Notes: generated by a model not told the origin, from the letters alone. Positions 36,235 to 45,538 are shown, numbered from the stretch's first letter. The stretch is DNA of 64,000 nt from Lentisphaeria bacterium (GCA_016288215.1 JAEEYQ010000031.1:1-64000), one strand, 5' to 3'. A program made the numbers and translations.

Positions 36235-36780
36235 AGAAAACAACTTGTGCGATCCTTTCAGGAAACGTAAATTACAACCTAAAGAAGTATAGTGCTTCTA
36301 GAGCTAGCTAGAGTGTTAGGGGAAGTGGCCATAGGTGGCCAGCCCCCCCGCCTAAACTTAAACAGTCACTTTGAAGTTACAGATTCCGCAATATTGCATT
36401 TTTTGCAATATCAAATATCCCCAAAACGCCTTCTGCCACAAAATAAGGCAAACGCAGAAATACATCCAGAGGCCCCTTTTACGGCCATTATGTCATCTAG
36501 GTTTTTGAATGCAATAAATGAATATTTGTCATTCGCCGCAAAAAGAGCCAAAAGCCGCAAAAATCGTGTCCGAAAGTGACAAAAATGACCTCTGTTTTAG
36601 GGTCGATGCCCTTTCCGTGGCCCCACGATGCCCTTCCTCGCGTTTTAGGGTCAACGCTGTATATTAACCTCCTCTTGCAAAAGGCCCGAAAATGGGCCAC
36701 TTTTTGAACCTGGCCCCAATTGTATTATCTTTCATTTTTTGCAACATTCCAAAGCAGTTGACTACTGGATGAGCCTCCTC

Positions 36781-38355
36781 TCAATTCAGCGAAATGGCGC
36801 CGTAGTGCAGGCCATCAGCTGAAAACAGCTCCACGCAAAGCCGATCGACGATGAGGAGCATGTCCAGCCCGACCGTCTCCAACGGCCATGGGCAGCCTTT
36901 TCCATTCACCACAACTTCCTTGCGTTCAGGATCATAGGTGGCATGGATGCCTTTGCGGCGCAGGTCGAAACGGGTGGCATCCTCCACATGGATACGGCAG
37001 GCGAAAGCCTCGCCGACAGATGTCCCCTCCGCCTTCTGATTCGCCTCCGTGACGGAAATCAAGGGCAAATTTGGCGGCAGCATCGGCTCATGGACAAGTC
37101 GGATTCCAGCGGGTGTGGATTTCAGTTTCAGTTCATGGGGCAGGCTCATGCCCTGGTTGAACGGGGCCGACGACGGCGCGGCGCAGCGTAGCCAATACAG
37201 GATAATGCGCCGCCCCTCCGGCTCATTGTTGAACGTCTGTGCCGCGTAGAGGGCCTCGCCACGGAACCCCTCATGAGGCCCCGACTCCATATGGAAGCGC
37301 ACGCCGTCAAAGCGGCCGATGGCATATTCGCCGTTGGCCGCCATCAGCACCCAGCGGGTCTCCGTCCGCCCCTCCACGGCCAGCTCGAAGAAGTCGGGGC
37401 ACTCGTACAGGAAGCCCGCCCCCTCCTGGCCTTGGACATCGGACAGCTTGCTCCACTCCCGCAGATTCGGCGATCCCCAAAACTCCACCGTGTGCCGCGG
37501 CCCCGGCCTCTGCACATAGAACACCATGATCCAGCGGCGGGTCGGCTCATGCCAAAACACACGGGGGTCGCGGTTTCCGTCAGTCTGACACGGAACCACC
37601 GGATTGCCATCAAATTTGGTGAAATGCCGTCCATCCATGCTGTGGGCAATGCATTGGACAAAGGGGTTTCCCGCCGCCGTGTAGATGAGCACCATGGCCC
37701 CTTTGCCGAAACCGGCGGTGTTCTCGTGGTCGATGACGGCGCTGCCGCTGAACATGGCGCCGAGGGCATCTGGCTCCAGAACATCTCCTAACTCATTCCA
37801 TTGGAACAAGTTACGACTCACAGCATGACCCCAGTGCATATTGCCCCACGTGACCCCATAGGGATTGTGCTGAAAGAAAAGATGATATTCCCCCTGAAAA
37901 TACACCAAGCCGTTGGGGTCGTTGTTCCAGCCCCGCCGCGGGGTGAAATGAATCAACGGCCGCCACGACGCCTCCTCCTCCAACGGTTTCGGCTCCGTGT
38001 CCCGAAGGCAAATCTTCTCCAAAGCCGCCGAACACGCCTCCGACATGCCATCCGCCACCAGTCGCAGCGTCTTGCCACGGAAGGCGGAGACATCCATGCA
38101 GGCAAACCACTGCGGCGTGGCGGAAAGACGAATTTGGCACTGTTTCACGGGATTCTCCCCCTCGTAAAGCGTCAAAGTCCCCTCCGGCTCCTGATTGCCC
38201 ACGGGAAGCCATAGCCACTGCTCCGTCACGGGCAGTTCACGGCTGGCCGAATTCGCCGACGCCACGCTCCCCGTCGTCAGAGAGCCCAAAATGGAAATAG
38301 TCATCAACATCTTCTTCATCTTCATGATAGGTATGACTTTTCGACTCGCAAACAT
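36781..38355 (-). CDS. Secreted GH32 fructan hydrolase (levanase/invertase-like)
   Basis: The 524-residue protein is exported (hydrophobic signal ending GSVASANS) and hydrolyses beta-fructosides such as levan, inulin or sucrose. GH32 signatures are intact: the nucleophile motif GWNNDPNGLVY, the transition-state RDP in NRDPRVFW and the acid/base ECP in FLYECPDFFEL. The five-bladed propeller follows an unusual ~120-residue N-terminal region, seen in some levanases, and ends with the C-terminal beta-sandwich. ATG 38355 has AGAGAGGA upstream; ATG 38325 would begin closer to the signal core. It is transcribed away from tRNA-Arg. Confidence 0.92.
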   Translation of the reverse strand: MFASRKVIPIMKMKKMLMTISILGSLTTGSVASANSASRELPVTEQWLWLPVGNQEPEGTLTLYEGENPVKQCQIRLSATPQWFACMDVSAFRGKTLRLVADGMSEACSAALEKICLRDTEPKPLEEEASWRPLIHFTPRRGWNNDPNGLVYFQGEYHLFFQHNPYGVTWGNMHWGHAVSRNLFQWNELGDVLEPDALGAMFSGSAVIDHENTAGFGKGAMVLIYTAAGNPFVQCIAHSMDGRHFTKFDGNPVVPCQTDGNRDPRVFWHEPTRRWIMVFYVQRPGPRHTVEFWGSPNLREWSKLSDVQGQEGAGFLYECPDFFELAVEGRTETRWVLMAANGEYAIGRFDGVRFHMESGPHEGFRGEALYAAQTFNNEPEGRRIILYWLRCAAPSSAPFNQGMSLPHELKLKSTPAGIRLVHEPMLPPNLPLISVTEANQKAEGTSVGEAFACRIHVEDATRFDLRRKGIHATYDPERKEVVVNGKGCPWPLETVGLDMLLIVDRLCVELFSADGLHYGAISLN

Positions 38356-38529
38356 TCAGAAGGAATCCTCTCTGTCTAATATACTTCCTTCTTCCGCAAA
38401 AGCCACACGAGTCAGAGAGTGCGGGGCACGTCAATTGCCGAGGGATTGCGTTTGCCCACAAAAATCACCAAGAAGAATCTCATGGCAAGTTGCCAAATCC
38501 GCAAATGATGCCATATTAGTGATGTGTCT

Positions 38530-38606
<77 letters not shown>

Positions 38607-38611
38607 ATTTC

Positions 38612-38648
38612 AACTCCCGCCGTTCGAATGAACCACGGGAGTTTTTAT
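38612..38648 (+). terminator. Terminator of tRNA-Arg
   Basis: AACTCCCG pairs with CGGGAGTT, with an inner GTTC/GAAC helix, followed by TTTTATAATT. Confidence 0.85.
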
Positions 38649-38665
38649 AATTATTCTGATGGAGC

Positions 38666-38800
38666 ATGAGAACGAAGGCCTTCCGCGACATCATGTTGGG
38701 GCCTGACACCCATGTCAGCCAGTGGGCCATGGCAGCGGCCAAGCCATCGTTGTTCAAAGTTACCATGGCATTTTGTTACACAAAAGTCATAACATCTTGA
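38666..38800 (+). pseudogene. Small fragment similar to the phosphatase gene downstream
   Basis: A 44-codon frame starts MRTKAFRDIMLGPDTHVS and then diverges. AFRDIMLGP with the DNA GGCCTTCCGCGACATCATG is nearly identical to 39931-39957 inside the adjacent phosphatase (QAFRDIMLGPGT). It is most likely a partial duplication left between the tRNA and that gene, not an active gene. Confidence 0.6.
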
Positions 38801-38821
38801 TATAGAACAACTTACAAAAGG

Positions 38822-41020
38822 ATGTCCGCCATGTGGTTTTCCCGTCGTTTTTTATTGATGTTGGGTGCGTTGACCGTGTTGACCGCCGCCGCGGAAAACA
38901 CCATCAAGGCCGTCTATCCCGTGAACGGCCAGCGGGCCACCATGCTCACGTCCGCGCAGAAATTCTATGCCCTTCAGACCGAAGAGCAGATTCGGCGGAT
39001 CTTTCTGGAAGAGAAGGATTTAGTGGACAGTCTGGCCAAGGAAACCGGCGGGCAGCCCCAAGGCATCACCCTGCGGTGGAGATTCAGCGGCGACCGCCCA
39101 AACATCCACTATGAAGTCCGTTACGCCGACAATCCGGAACTGAAAGGGGCCGTCACCGCCCAGCCGCCCCACAGCGCCTATGCCATCTACAATCTGGAGT
39201 TGGGCAAGACCTACTACTGGCAGGCCTCCGCCTGTCACAACAACGGCTCGCGGGTGGACACGGAAATCGCCTCCTTCGTGGTGGATCCACTGCCATTAAG
39301 ACTCCTTAACGTCCCAAATGTGAACAACTTCCGCGATTTGGGCGGCAAGCCGGCCATGGCGGGGCGGACTTCCCGCCAAGGGCTCATCTACCGCAGCACT
39401 GGCCTGAACAACAACAGCGGCGACGGCGGAAAGACGCCCGGCAAGGCCCGCTTCACGGATGAAGGTCGGCGAATCATGCTGGAGGACCTGAAGCTGAAGA
39501 CGGAACTGGATCTGCGCTCCCATGGCGAGACGGCGGGCATGACAAGCTCCCCCCTCGGCGACTCCATCAACTACATCAACATCTCCTCCACCTGCTACAG
39601 CGGCCTCTACACCTCCGACGGCAACACCAACTACGCCAAGCTCTTCCGCATCTTCTGCGACAAGAACAACTACCCCATCAACTTCCACTGCATCGCCGGC
39701 GCAGACCGGACCGGAACCTTGGGGTTCCTGCTGGGAGCGACTCTGGGCTACTCCGTCAAAGACCTCCTTGTGGACTACACCTACACCTCCTTCTGCGTGG
39801 CCCTGCGGCCCCCCGCATATTTTGACCAGTTCTACAAGCCCCTTCTGGCCTACGGCAAACCCGACGCCCCCCTCCATGTCAAGGCGGAAATCTTCCTGTT
39901 CCAAATCGGCATCCAGCCGGAGGAGATTCAGGCCTTCCGCGACATCATGCTGGGGCCGGGCACCTCGCTCAGTCCGGAGCTTCAACAATACGCCTCCCTT
40001 ATCAAAAGCTTGAAGGACGCCCCTGCCGCCGGCCAGGGCCTGCGCCTCTGCGGCCTGCGTAACCGCTTGACCTCCACACGGTTCTGCGGAAAAAACCACG
40101 ACCTGACCCGCTATCAGATGATGCCGCTGGACTTCCTTGCCACCAGCGACGGCAACGGTGGCTTCCGTTTCCTCTCCCGTCCTTCCAACGCCACGTCATA
40201 TGCTCCCCTGACCTTCGATGTGGACGTTGCCAACCTGACTGCCTCCGGCTATTGGGTCACCTCCCCCTCCGAAAAGGCCATCTACACCCACGATGGCAAT
40301 GCCATCTGGACGCCGCAGGACCTGAAGTCCTTCTGCCTCCCCCTGCCCTCCCCTCTTTTGATTTTGCAAGTATCTGCCCAAGAGCAAGATACAACGGGAT
40401 GGCAAAAGGTCAACGGAGTCACCCCCTTTGAAGCGCCGTATCTGCAGGCCACTCCCGCCGCCCACCCCCCAGTTCTGGACGGCAATCTGGACGAACCGCT
40501 TTGGAAGACCGCCATCTTCCATCCCCTTGTTCATGCCAATGACAGCGATGACGCCATTGATCACGCCACCCGCGCCGCGGCCGTCGCCATGGATTCGGAC
40601 GCCACCATCCTCTACATCGCCGCCAAACTGGAGGATCGGACTCTCCAACTCGTTGGAACGAAACTGGATGACCCTGTCTGGAACGGCGACAGTCTGGAAC
40701 TTTTCCTCTCCTCCATCGACTCCGACGTCTACTACCAGTTTGTCGTCAATGCGGACGGCGCCATATATGACGGCCAAGGGGAAGACGGCAAGTGGAACTC
40801 GGAGCAGGTGGTGGCCCGTGGCCGCCGGACCGAGGACGGATGGACGGTGGAAATCGCCATCCCCTTGGCCCAGTTCAACTTCCAGACGCCGCTTGAGCTG
40901 AACATCGCCGGATCGGACTACCACAACAACGACAATCCCATCCTGTTCAACCTGTGGCCGACCCAAGCCCGCTTCCATCGCCGCAGCGCCATGCACCCTG
41001 TTGTCCTTGACACGAAATGA
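38822..41020 (+). CDS. Secreted tyrosine-phosphatase-like protein with C-terminal CBM9-like domain
   Basis: The 732-residue protein has a signal peptide (about 1-25), a fibronectin-type-III-like region (about 80-155), a COG2365-type tyrosine phosphatase (NVNNFRDLGG at 166-175 and catalytic HCIAGADRTG with Cys290 and Arg296), a linker, and a C-terminal region from about 549 (HPPVLDGNLDEPLW to NLWPTQARFHRR) typical of CBM9-like or DOMON-type carbohydrate-binding domains. Secreted phosphatases of this type dephosphorylate proteins, inositol phosphates or lipids; the sugar-binding tail suggests a glycan target or anchoring. The ATGA at its end overlaps the chromate transporter gene. Confidence 0.85.
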   Translation: MSAMWFSRRFLLMLGALTVLTAAAENTIKAVYPVNGQRATMLTSAQKFYALQTEEQIRRIFLEEKDLVDSLAKETGGQPQGITLRWRFSGDRPNIHYEVRYADNPELKGAVTAQPPHSAYAIYNLELGKTYYWQASACHNNGSRVDTEIASFVVDPLPLRLLNVPNVNNFRDLGGKPAMAGRTSRQGLIYRSTGLNNNSGDGGKTPGKARFTDEGRRIMLEDLKLKTELDLRSHGETAGMTSSPLGDSINYINISSTCYSGLYTSDGNTNYAKLFRIFCDKNNYPINFHCIAGADRTGTLGFLLGATLGYSVKDLLVDYTYTSFCVALRPPAYFDQFYKPLLAYGKPDAPLHVKAEIFLFQIGIQPEEIQAFRDIMLGPGTSLSPELQQYASLIKSLKDAPAAGQGLRLCGLRNRLTSTRFCGKNHDLTRYQMMPLDFLATSDGNGGFRFLSRPSNATSYAPLTFDVDVANLTASGYWVTSPSEKAIYTHDGNAIWTPQDLKSFCLPLPSPLLILQVSAQEQDTTGWQKVNGVTPFEAPYLQATPAAHPPVLDGNLDEPLWKTAIFHPLVHANDSDDAIDHATRAAAVAMDSDATILYIAAKLEDRTLQLVGTKLDDPVWNGDSLELFLSSIDSDVYYQFVVNADGAIYDGQGEDGKWNSEQVVARGRRTEDGWTVEIAIPLAQFNFQTPLELNIAGSDYHNNDNPILFNLWPTQARFHRRSAMHPVVLDTK

Positions 41021-41610
41021 CCTCGAAACCCATGAGTCTGCCAGCCCGCCTGTGGCTGTTGTACTCCACCTTCGCCAGAATTGCAGCTCTGGTCGTCGGT
41101 GGCGGCTATGCCATGCTGCCCGTCATTGAGGAGACCTTTGTCAAAAAGTACAAAATCCTTACGCCAGAGGAACTTGTGGATATGGTCGCCTTGGTTCAGA
41201 CCTTGCCGGGCATCATCGCGGTCAATTCCGCCATGTACATTGGCATGAAGGTGGCGGGCTATGCGGGAGCCGTTCTGGCGGTGGCGGGCGCCATCACGCC
41301 CTCCTATCTGGTCATCGTCATCATCGCCGCCTTCTTCCCCCACCTGGACCCGAAGAACGCACGGCTTCTCGGCGCCTTCGCAGGCGTCCGCGCCTGCATC
41401 ACGGGCCTGATCATCATGACCGCGTGGCGCACCGCCCGCAAAACCCTCACGGGCTGGCTGGAGGCCACCAGCGCCGCCGTCTGTCTCATTCTCGTGCTGT
41501 TCGGCTGCAATCCGCTGTACATCATCCTGACGGCCATCCCCTACGGCATCGGCCTGCTCAAATGGCGTGAACGCCAACGCAATGAAAAACAGGAGGACGC
41601 CGCATCATGA
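41017..41610 (+). CDS. Chromate transporter family protein, first half
   Basis: A 197-residue inner-membrane protein of the short-chain CHR family. The conserved segment ALVVGGGYAMLPVIEETFV and the VQTLPGIIAVNSAMYIGMKVAG block are the family hallmarks, with about five to six spans. Short CHR proteins work as pairs with opposite topology, and the second copy follows immediately with an ATGA overlap. They export chromate or import related oxyanions; the substrate is unproven. Confidence 0.9.
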   Translation: MTSKPMSLPARLWLLYSTFARIAALVVGGGYAMLPVIEETFVKKYKILTPEELVDMVALVQTLPGIIAVNSAMYIGMKVAGYAGAVLAVAGAITPSYLVIVIIAAFFPHLDPKNARLLGAFAGVRACITGLIIMTAWRTARKTLTGWLEATSAAVCLILVLFGCNPLYIILTAIPYGIGLLKWRERQRNEKQEDAAS

Positions 41611-42200
41611 AGACGAACCTGCTGCTTACCTGGACCTTCTTCAAATTTGGCATGATGTGCATTGGCGGCGGCTATGTGCTGGTGCCTCTTCTATTTACAG
41701 AATTCGTTGAGAATCAGCAACTAATCTCAAAAAACACCTTCGGAAACCTGGTCTCCATCGCGCAGGTCACCCCTGGCCCCATCGGCATCAACACCGCCAC
41801 CTACGTGGGCTTCCTCCGCAACAGCTTCATCGGCGCCGCCTTCGCGACCCTCGGGCTGGTCCTTCCTGCGCTGATCGTGGGAGCGCTGGCCGTCAACTCC
41901 ATCAATCGGTGGAAGGACAACGCCATCGTGAAAGGCGGCCTTCAGGGAGCCCGCCTGGCGGCGACGGCCCTCGTCGTCTTCGCGGCCATCACCTTCCTCC
42001 AAATGTCCGTCTTCATCGACCACGCTCCCGCTGACTGCCTGAACGCGCTGTCCTTCCAGCTTCCCGCCTGGCTTGGTTCCAGCTTCTTCTCCGCCAAAGG
42101 AATGTTCATCTGCGCCCTTTCCATCATCGCAAAGGAAAAGTTCAACCTGACCACAACGCCTCTCATTCTCCTCTCCGCCCTTGTCGGCGCCCTTCTCTAG
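41607..42200 (+). CDS. Chromate transporter family protein, second half
   Basis: The 197-residue partner of the preceding CHR protein, with the corresponding motifs CIGGGYVLVPLLFTEFV and AQVTPGPIGINTATYVGF. Overlap of start and stop indicates coupled translation. Both halves begin with a similar helix and together match a full-length ChrA. Confidence 0.9.
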   Translation: MKTNLLLTWTFFKFGMMCIGGGYVLVPLLFTEFVENQQLISKNTFGNLVSIAQVTPGPIGINTATYVGFLRNSFIGAAFATLGLVLPALIVGALAVNSINRWKDNAIVKGGLQGARLAATALVVFAAITFLQMSVFIDHAPADCLNALSFQLPAWLGSSFFSAKGMFICALSIIAKEKFNLTTTPLILLSALVGALL

Positions 42201-42209
42201 ATTCATCCA

Positions 42210-42336
42210 AACTCATATTCCTACTTCCTGCTTCCTAATTCCTGCTTCCTACTTCCTGCTTCCTAATTCCTACTTCCTAATTCCCACTTCCTAATTCAAA
42301 TTTAATTTCTAATTTCTAATTCCTAATTTCTAATTC
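42210..42336 (+). repeat. CTACTTC/CTAATTC heptamer array
   Basis: About fifteen 7-bp units alternating CTGCTTC, CTACTTC and CTAATTC, then CTAATTT/CTAATTC units, between the CHR gene and the ceramidase-like gene. It has the same 7-bp period as the other arrays but lacks the CTAGA head. Confidence 0.9.
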
Positions 42337-42357
42337 CATTAAGAAGGAGTTGCCATC

Positions 42358-43668
42358 ATGAAATTCTTCAATGCCGAAGGTCTTCCAGAAATCAAAGCTG
42401 GCGCCGCAAAGGTGCAAATTCCTGCCCCAACGGGAGTTGGGCTAGCCGGCTACTACCATGAACGCATCGCCACATGGATTCGAGACGGCCTCTTCGCCCA
42501 CGCCCTGCTTCTTGAACGCGAAGGCACCACATTAGCCTTTGTCTCCGTCGACATCCTCTGCATGGATGCACCGCAGGCAGACGCCGCCAAAAAGCTCATC
42601 GAGGCCCAGACGGGAATCCCGCCGCAGAATGTGCTGCTCCATGCCACGCACACCCATACGGCACCGCTTCCCTGGCGGGACGCCCTGCTGCCGCACAACG
42701 ATGAATTCGTCAACGCCCTGCCGCAATTCATTGCGGAAAGTGTCGTCAAGGCGAAACAGAACATGTTCCCCGCCCTGCTGGTGCCCGGCCGTGAGACGGT
42801 TAAAGATGTGGGGTCCAATCGCTTAGCACGTCTGAGAGACGGCAGCGAAATGTTCTCCAAAGGCAACGGCATCGGCTTGGCAGGCCCCGTGGACCGCGAG
42901 CTGCAGGCGTTGCGCGTCTGCGATCTCGATGGCGAAACCCGGGCCTTTTTGGTCAATTTCGCCATGCATCCAGACACCATCGGCGGCGGCACCGCAGATT
43001 TCATCTCCGCCGATTGGCCGGGGGAAATCGGCAAGGCATTGTCACAAGTCTATGGAGAAGATGTAATTACAGTTTTCATGAACGGCTGCTGTGGCGATTT
43101 GAACCATGGGCTGGACCACCCCACTCGCCGTCAGCCGCGCATTCCTCACGCCATCTCCATGGGCCGTGCCATTGCCGGCGCCACCATGGCGGCCATCGAA
43201 CAGTCTGAACCAATGGAAAGCACCGTCCTGGCCGCTCAACTGGACTATCTGGAGCTTCCCTATTACACACGAGACGCCGAATTTCTGGCTGAAGTGGAAG
43301 TGGCCCGTAAACGCATGAAGGGATGGGACTCCGCCTTGGTCATGTCCAGCGACGCATGGGACCACGATGGGAAGACAGGCCATGTGCCCGTGCAGGTTCT
43401 GCGTTGCGGCGACATCCTGTTCATCGGCCTTCCCGGCGAAATCTTCACCCGCTGGGGTCTTGAACTAAAGCATTGGTCTCCAGCACCTTATACTTTCGTC
43501 ATCGAACAGGCCAACGCCAATTTCTGCTACATTCCCACCACGGATCAGGCCCTGCGCGGCGCCTACGGCGCCAAACCCGTGCTCTCCCGCACCCTCACCA
43601 CCGACGGCGGCCGCTGCATCGCCGACCGGGCCCAGGTGCTCATGTGGAAACTTTGGGAAAACGCGTAA
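42358..43668 (+). CDS. Neutral/alkaline ceramidase-like metallohydrolase
   Basis: The 436-residue protein matches the N-terminal catalytic domain of neutral/alkaline non-lysosomal ceramidases. The zinc-binding histidines are visible as HATHTHTAP and NFAMHPDT, with GCCGDLN and GEIFTRWG further on. True ceramidases split N-acyl sphingosine, but many bacterial relatives, like this one, lack the C-terminal Ig-like domain and a signal peptide, so their substrate is unknown and may be cytoplasmic. AAGGAG precedes the ATG. A second family member is at 55794. Confidence 0.85.
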   Translation: MKFFNAEGLPEIKAGAAKVQIPAPTGVGLAGYYHERIATWIRDGLFAHALLLEREGTTLAFVSVDILCMDAPQADAAKKLIEAQTGIPPQNVLLHATHTHTAPLPWRDALLPHNDEFVNALPQFIAESVVKAKQNMFPALLVPGRETVKDVGSNRLARLRDGSEMFSKGNGIGLAGPVDRELQALRVCDLDGETRAFLVNFAMHPDTIGGGTADFISADWPGEIGKALSQVYGEDVITVFMNGCCGDLNHGLDHPTRRQPRIPHAISMGRAIAGATMAAIEQSEPMESTVLAAQLDYLELPYYTRDAEFLAEVEVARKRMKGWDSALVMSSDAWDHDGKTGHVPVQVLRCGDILFIGLPGEIFTRWGLELKHWSPAPYTFVIEQANANFCYIPTTDQALRGAYGAKPVLSRTLTTDGGRCIADRAQVLMWKLWENA

Positions 43669-43700
43669 GCCGTTTGCAGTGCACATGACTTTAAAGAATC

Positions 43701-43730
43701 GCGGCCTGCCGCTTTTGAGCGGCAGGCCGC
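43701..43730 (+). terminator. Hairpin terminator after the ceramidase-like gene
   Basis: GCGGCCTGCCGCT pairs with AGCGGCAGGCCGC around TTTG and is followed by TTCTGTTTAT. It lies between two convergent genes. Confidence 0.8.
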
Positions 43731-43814
43731 TTCTGTTTATTCCGTGTATTCTGTGGACTCCTTAGCCGCTTTTGAGCGGCAGTTCGCTTCTGTTTATTTC
43801 GTGTATTCTGTGGA
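43708..43814 (+). repeat. Tandem duplication of a terminator region, 57-bp period
   Basis: Positions 43708-43757 and 43765-43814 match almost exactly, from GCCGCTTTTGAGCGGCAG to GTGTATTCTGTGGA. The second copy keeps only the top of the hairpin, GCCGCT-TTTG-AGCGGC, because its lower stem has mutated. Confidence 0.92.
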
Positions 43815-43837
43815 TAAAAAAGCTGAAGCGGAACTCC

Positions 43838-45538
43838 CTAGCCGAGAATCGGATTCAGAATCGTCTCGTTGCAGGTTTTGCCAGGGGGAATGGCAGGATA
43901 CACGTATTCCGTCTTGCGGATATGGACATCCAGCAAATAGGGACCAGAAGCCGTCAACATGGCCTGAATGGCGGAATCCAGCTCATTTATAGTTGTAACT
44001 TCTTGTCCTGAAATGAGATAGCCACTTGCAATCCGACAGAAGTCCGGATAGGGTCTGCCAGCGGAGGGAACAGCCAAATCCGTGTTGCCATGCCGCATGC
44101 GATAATAGCGGTTCTCCCATTGAGCGACAAGGCCAAGTTGCTGATTATCAAGTATTAACATCTTCAGCGGCAACTGTTCCGCATAGAGGGTCGCCAACTC
44201 CTGGATGTTCATCTGAAAGCTGCCGTCGCCATCCACAAGTACCGTCAGGCGATTGGGTTCCGCCAAAAGGGCGCCAATGGCGGCGGGCAGTCCGAAGCCC
44301 ATGGCGCCCAGCCCGCCGGAAGTCAACAACTGGCGGGGGTGCGTGAAGGTATAGCCTTGGGCCGTCCACATCTGGTTTTGCCCTACGCCAGTGACCAACG
44401 TCGCCTCGCCGCCAGTTAGCCGATAAAGTGCCTCGATGACATCGGGGCCGCTGATTTCCTGCCCCTCCGGCTTGCCGTAGCTCAATGGATATTTCCGCTT
44501 CCATTCCTCCAGCTGGGCTAGCCATGCCTCACGAGGGGGGCAAGGGGGAAATTCGTTCAGTCGCCGCAGCAATTGCCGCACATCCCCCACAATGGCCATG
44601 TCCGCCGGCTTGTTCTTGTTGATTTCGGAGGGATCAATGTCCGCATGGACAATGATCGCATGAGGAGCGAAGGACTGAATGTCCCCCGTCACTCGGTCAC
44701 TGAAGCGGACGCCTAACCCGATGAGCAGATCGCATTCATTGACGGCGCGGTTCGCGTAATGGCTTCCATGCATGCCCAGCCATTTCAGGCTCAGCGGATC
44801 CGTTTCGGGGAAGGCCCCCACGCCCATCAGACTGGTGGCCACCGGCAGCCGGTTCGCCCGCGCAAAACGGGTCAGCTCCTCGCAGGCCTCCCCATGAATG
44901 ACGCCGCCGCCCGCGAAAATGCATGGGCGATGGCTGCGGCACAGCAACTCATGCAGCCGAGCCGCCGGCTCCTCCATAGAGGGCGCCGCGGCCTCCACTG
45001 CCGTCAGCCGCGGTGACGGGGCCTCCGCAAACGACGCCGTGCATTTTCCACGAAGCACATCCCGCGAGATGTCAATGACAATGGGGCCTTTCCGTCCATG
45101 GGACGCCAGATAGAAGGCGTCCTTCACCGTTTGGGGAATCTCCTCCGCGGAAAGGACAAGATAGCTGTGCTTCACGCAGGGGCGGGTCATGCCGATGATG
45201 TCCGTCTCCTGAAAGGCGTTTTTGCCGATAAGTCGCTGATCAACCTGCGCCGTGATCACGACCAGAGGAATGGAGTCCGCGCAGGCATCCGTGATTCCCG
45301 TGACCAGATTGGTCGCCCCCGGCCCGCTGGTGGCCATGCAGACGCCAACTCGGCCCGACCTCCGTGCATAGCCACCTGCCGCAAAGCATCCCCCCTGCTC
45401 ATGGCGCGGCAGCACCACGCGGATGGTGGAGTCGATCAGCGCCTGATGCAACTCCATGGAGGAGGCACCCGGATAGGCGAAAATCAACTCGACTCCCTCA
45501 CGCTCCAAACATCGGATGACACATTCTGCGCCAGTCAT
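43838..45538 (-). CDS. ilvB: Acetolactate synthase, large (catalytic) subunit
   Basis: The 566-residue ThDP enzyme condenses pyruvate with pyruvate or 2-ketobutyrate in branched-chain amino-acid synthesis. Signatures are the catalytic Glu in PRHEQGG, SGPGATNLVTGI, ADSIPLV, the CFAAGGYAR helix, GAMGFGLPAAIGA and the ThDP/Mg motif GDGSFQMN with NNQQLG-like DNQQLGLV. The mode typical of ALS (QETDIIGMTRP) argues for acetolactate synthase rather than pyruvate oxidase. No small regulatory subunit gene adjoins it, so ilvN would have to be elsewhere. The upstream region shows no clear ribosome site. Confidence 0.93.
   Translation of the reverse strand: MTGAECVIRCLEREGVELIFAYPGASSMELHQALIDSTIRVVLPRHEQGGCFAAGGYARRSGRVGVCMATSGPGATNLVTGITDACADSIPLVVITAQVDQRLIGKNAFQETDIIGMTRPCVKHSYLVLSAEEIPQTVKDAFYLASHGRKGPIVIDISRDVLRGKCTASFAEAPSPRLTAVEAAAPSMEEPAARLHELLCRSHRPCIFAGGGVIHGEACEELTRFARANRLPVATSLMGVGAFPETDPLSLKWLGMHGSHYANRAVNECDLLIGLGVRFSDRVTGDIQSFAPHAIIVHADIDPSEINKNKPADMAIVGDVRQLLRRLNEFPPCPPREAWLAQLEEWKRKYPLSYGKPEGQEISGPDVIEALYRLTGGEATLVTGVGQNQMWTAQGYTFTHPRQLLTSGGLGAMGFGLPAAIGALLAEPNRLTVLVDGDGSFQMNIQELATLYAEQLPLKMLILDNQQLGLVAQWENRYYRMRHGNTDLAVPSAGRPYPDFCRIASGYLISGQEVTTINELDSAIQAMLTASGPYLLDVHIRKTEYVYPAIPPGKTCNETILNPILG

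Larger units (their letters stand above)
35999..36780. other. 782-bp gene-free region rich in repeats
   Basis: It holds the reversed heptamer element, a REP-like palindromic block (36124-36234), a second CTAGA fragment, and AT-rich DNA with no supported gene. Two open frames (36292-36579 plus and 36497-36700 minus) have no family resemblance or ribosome site. Confidence 0.75.

Noticed and set aside
36292-36700. Two small open frames in the repeat-rich gap
   Set aside because: No ribosome site, no recognisable motif; one begins inside a repeat fragment.
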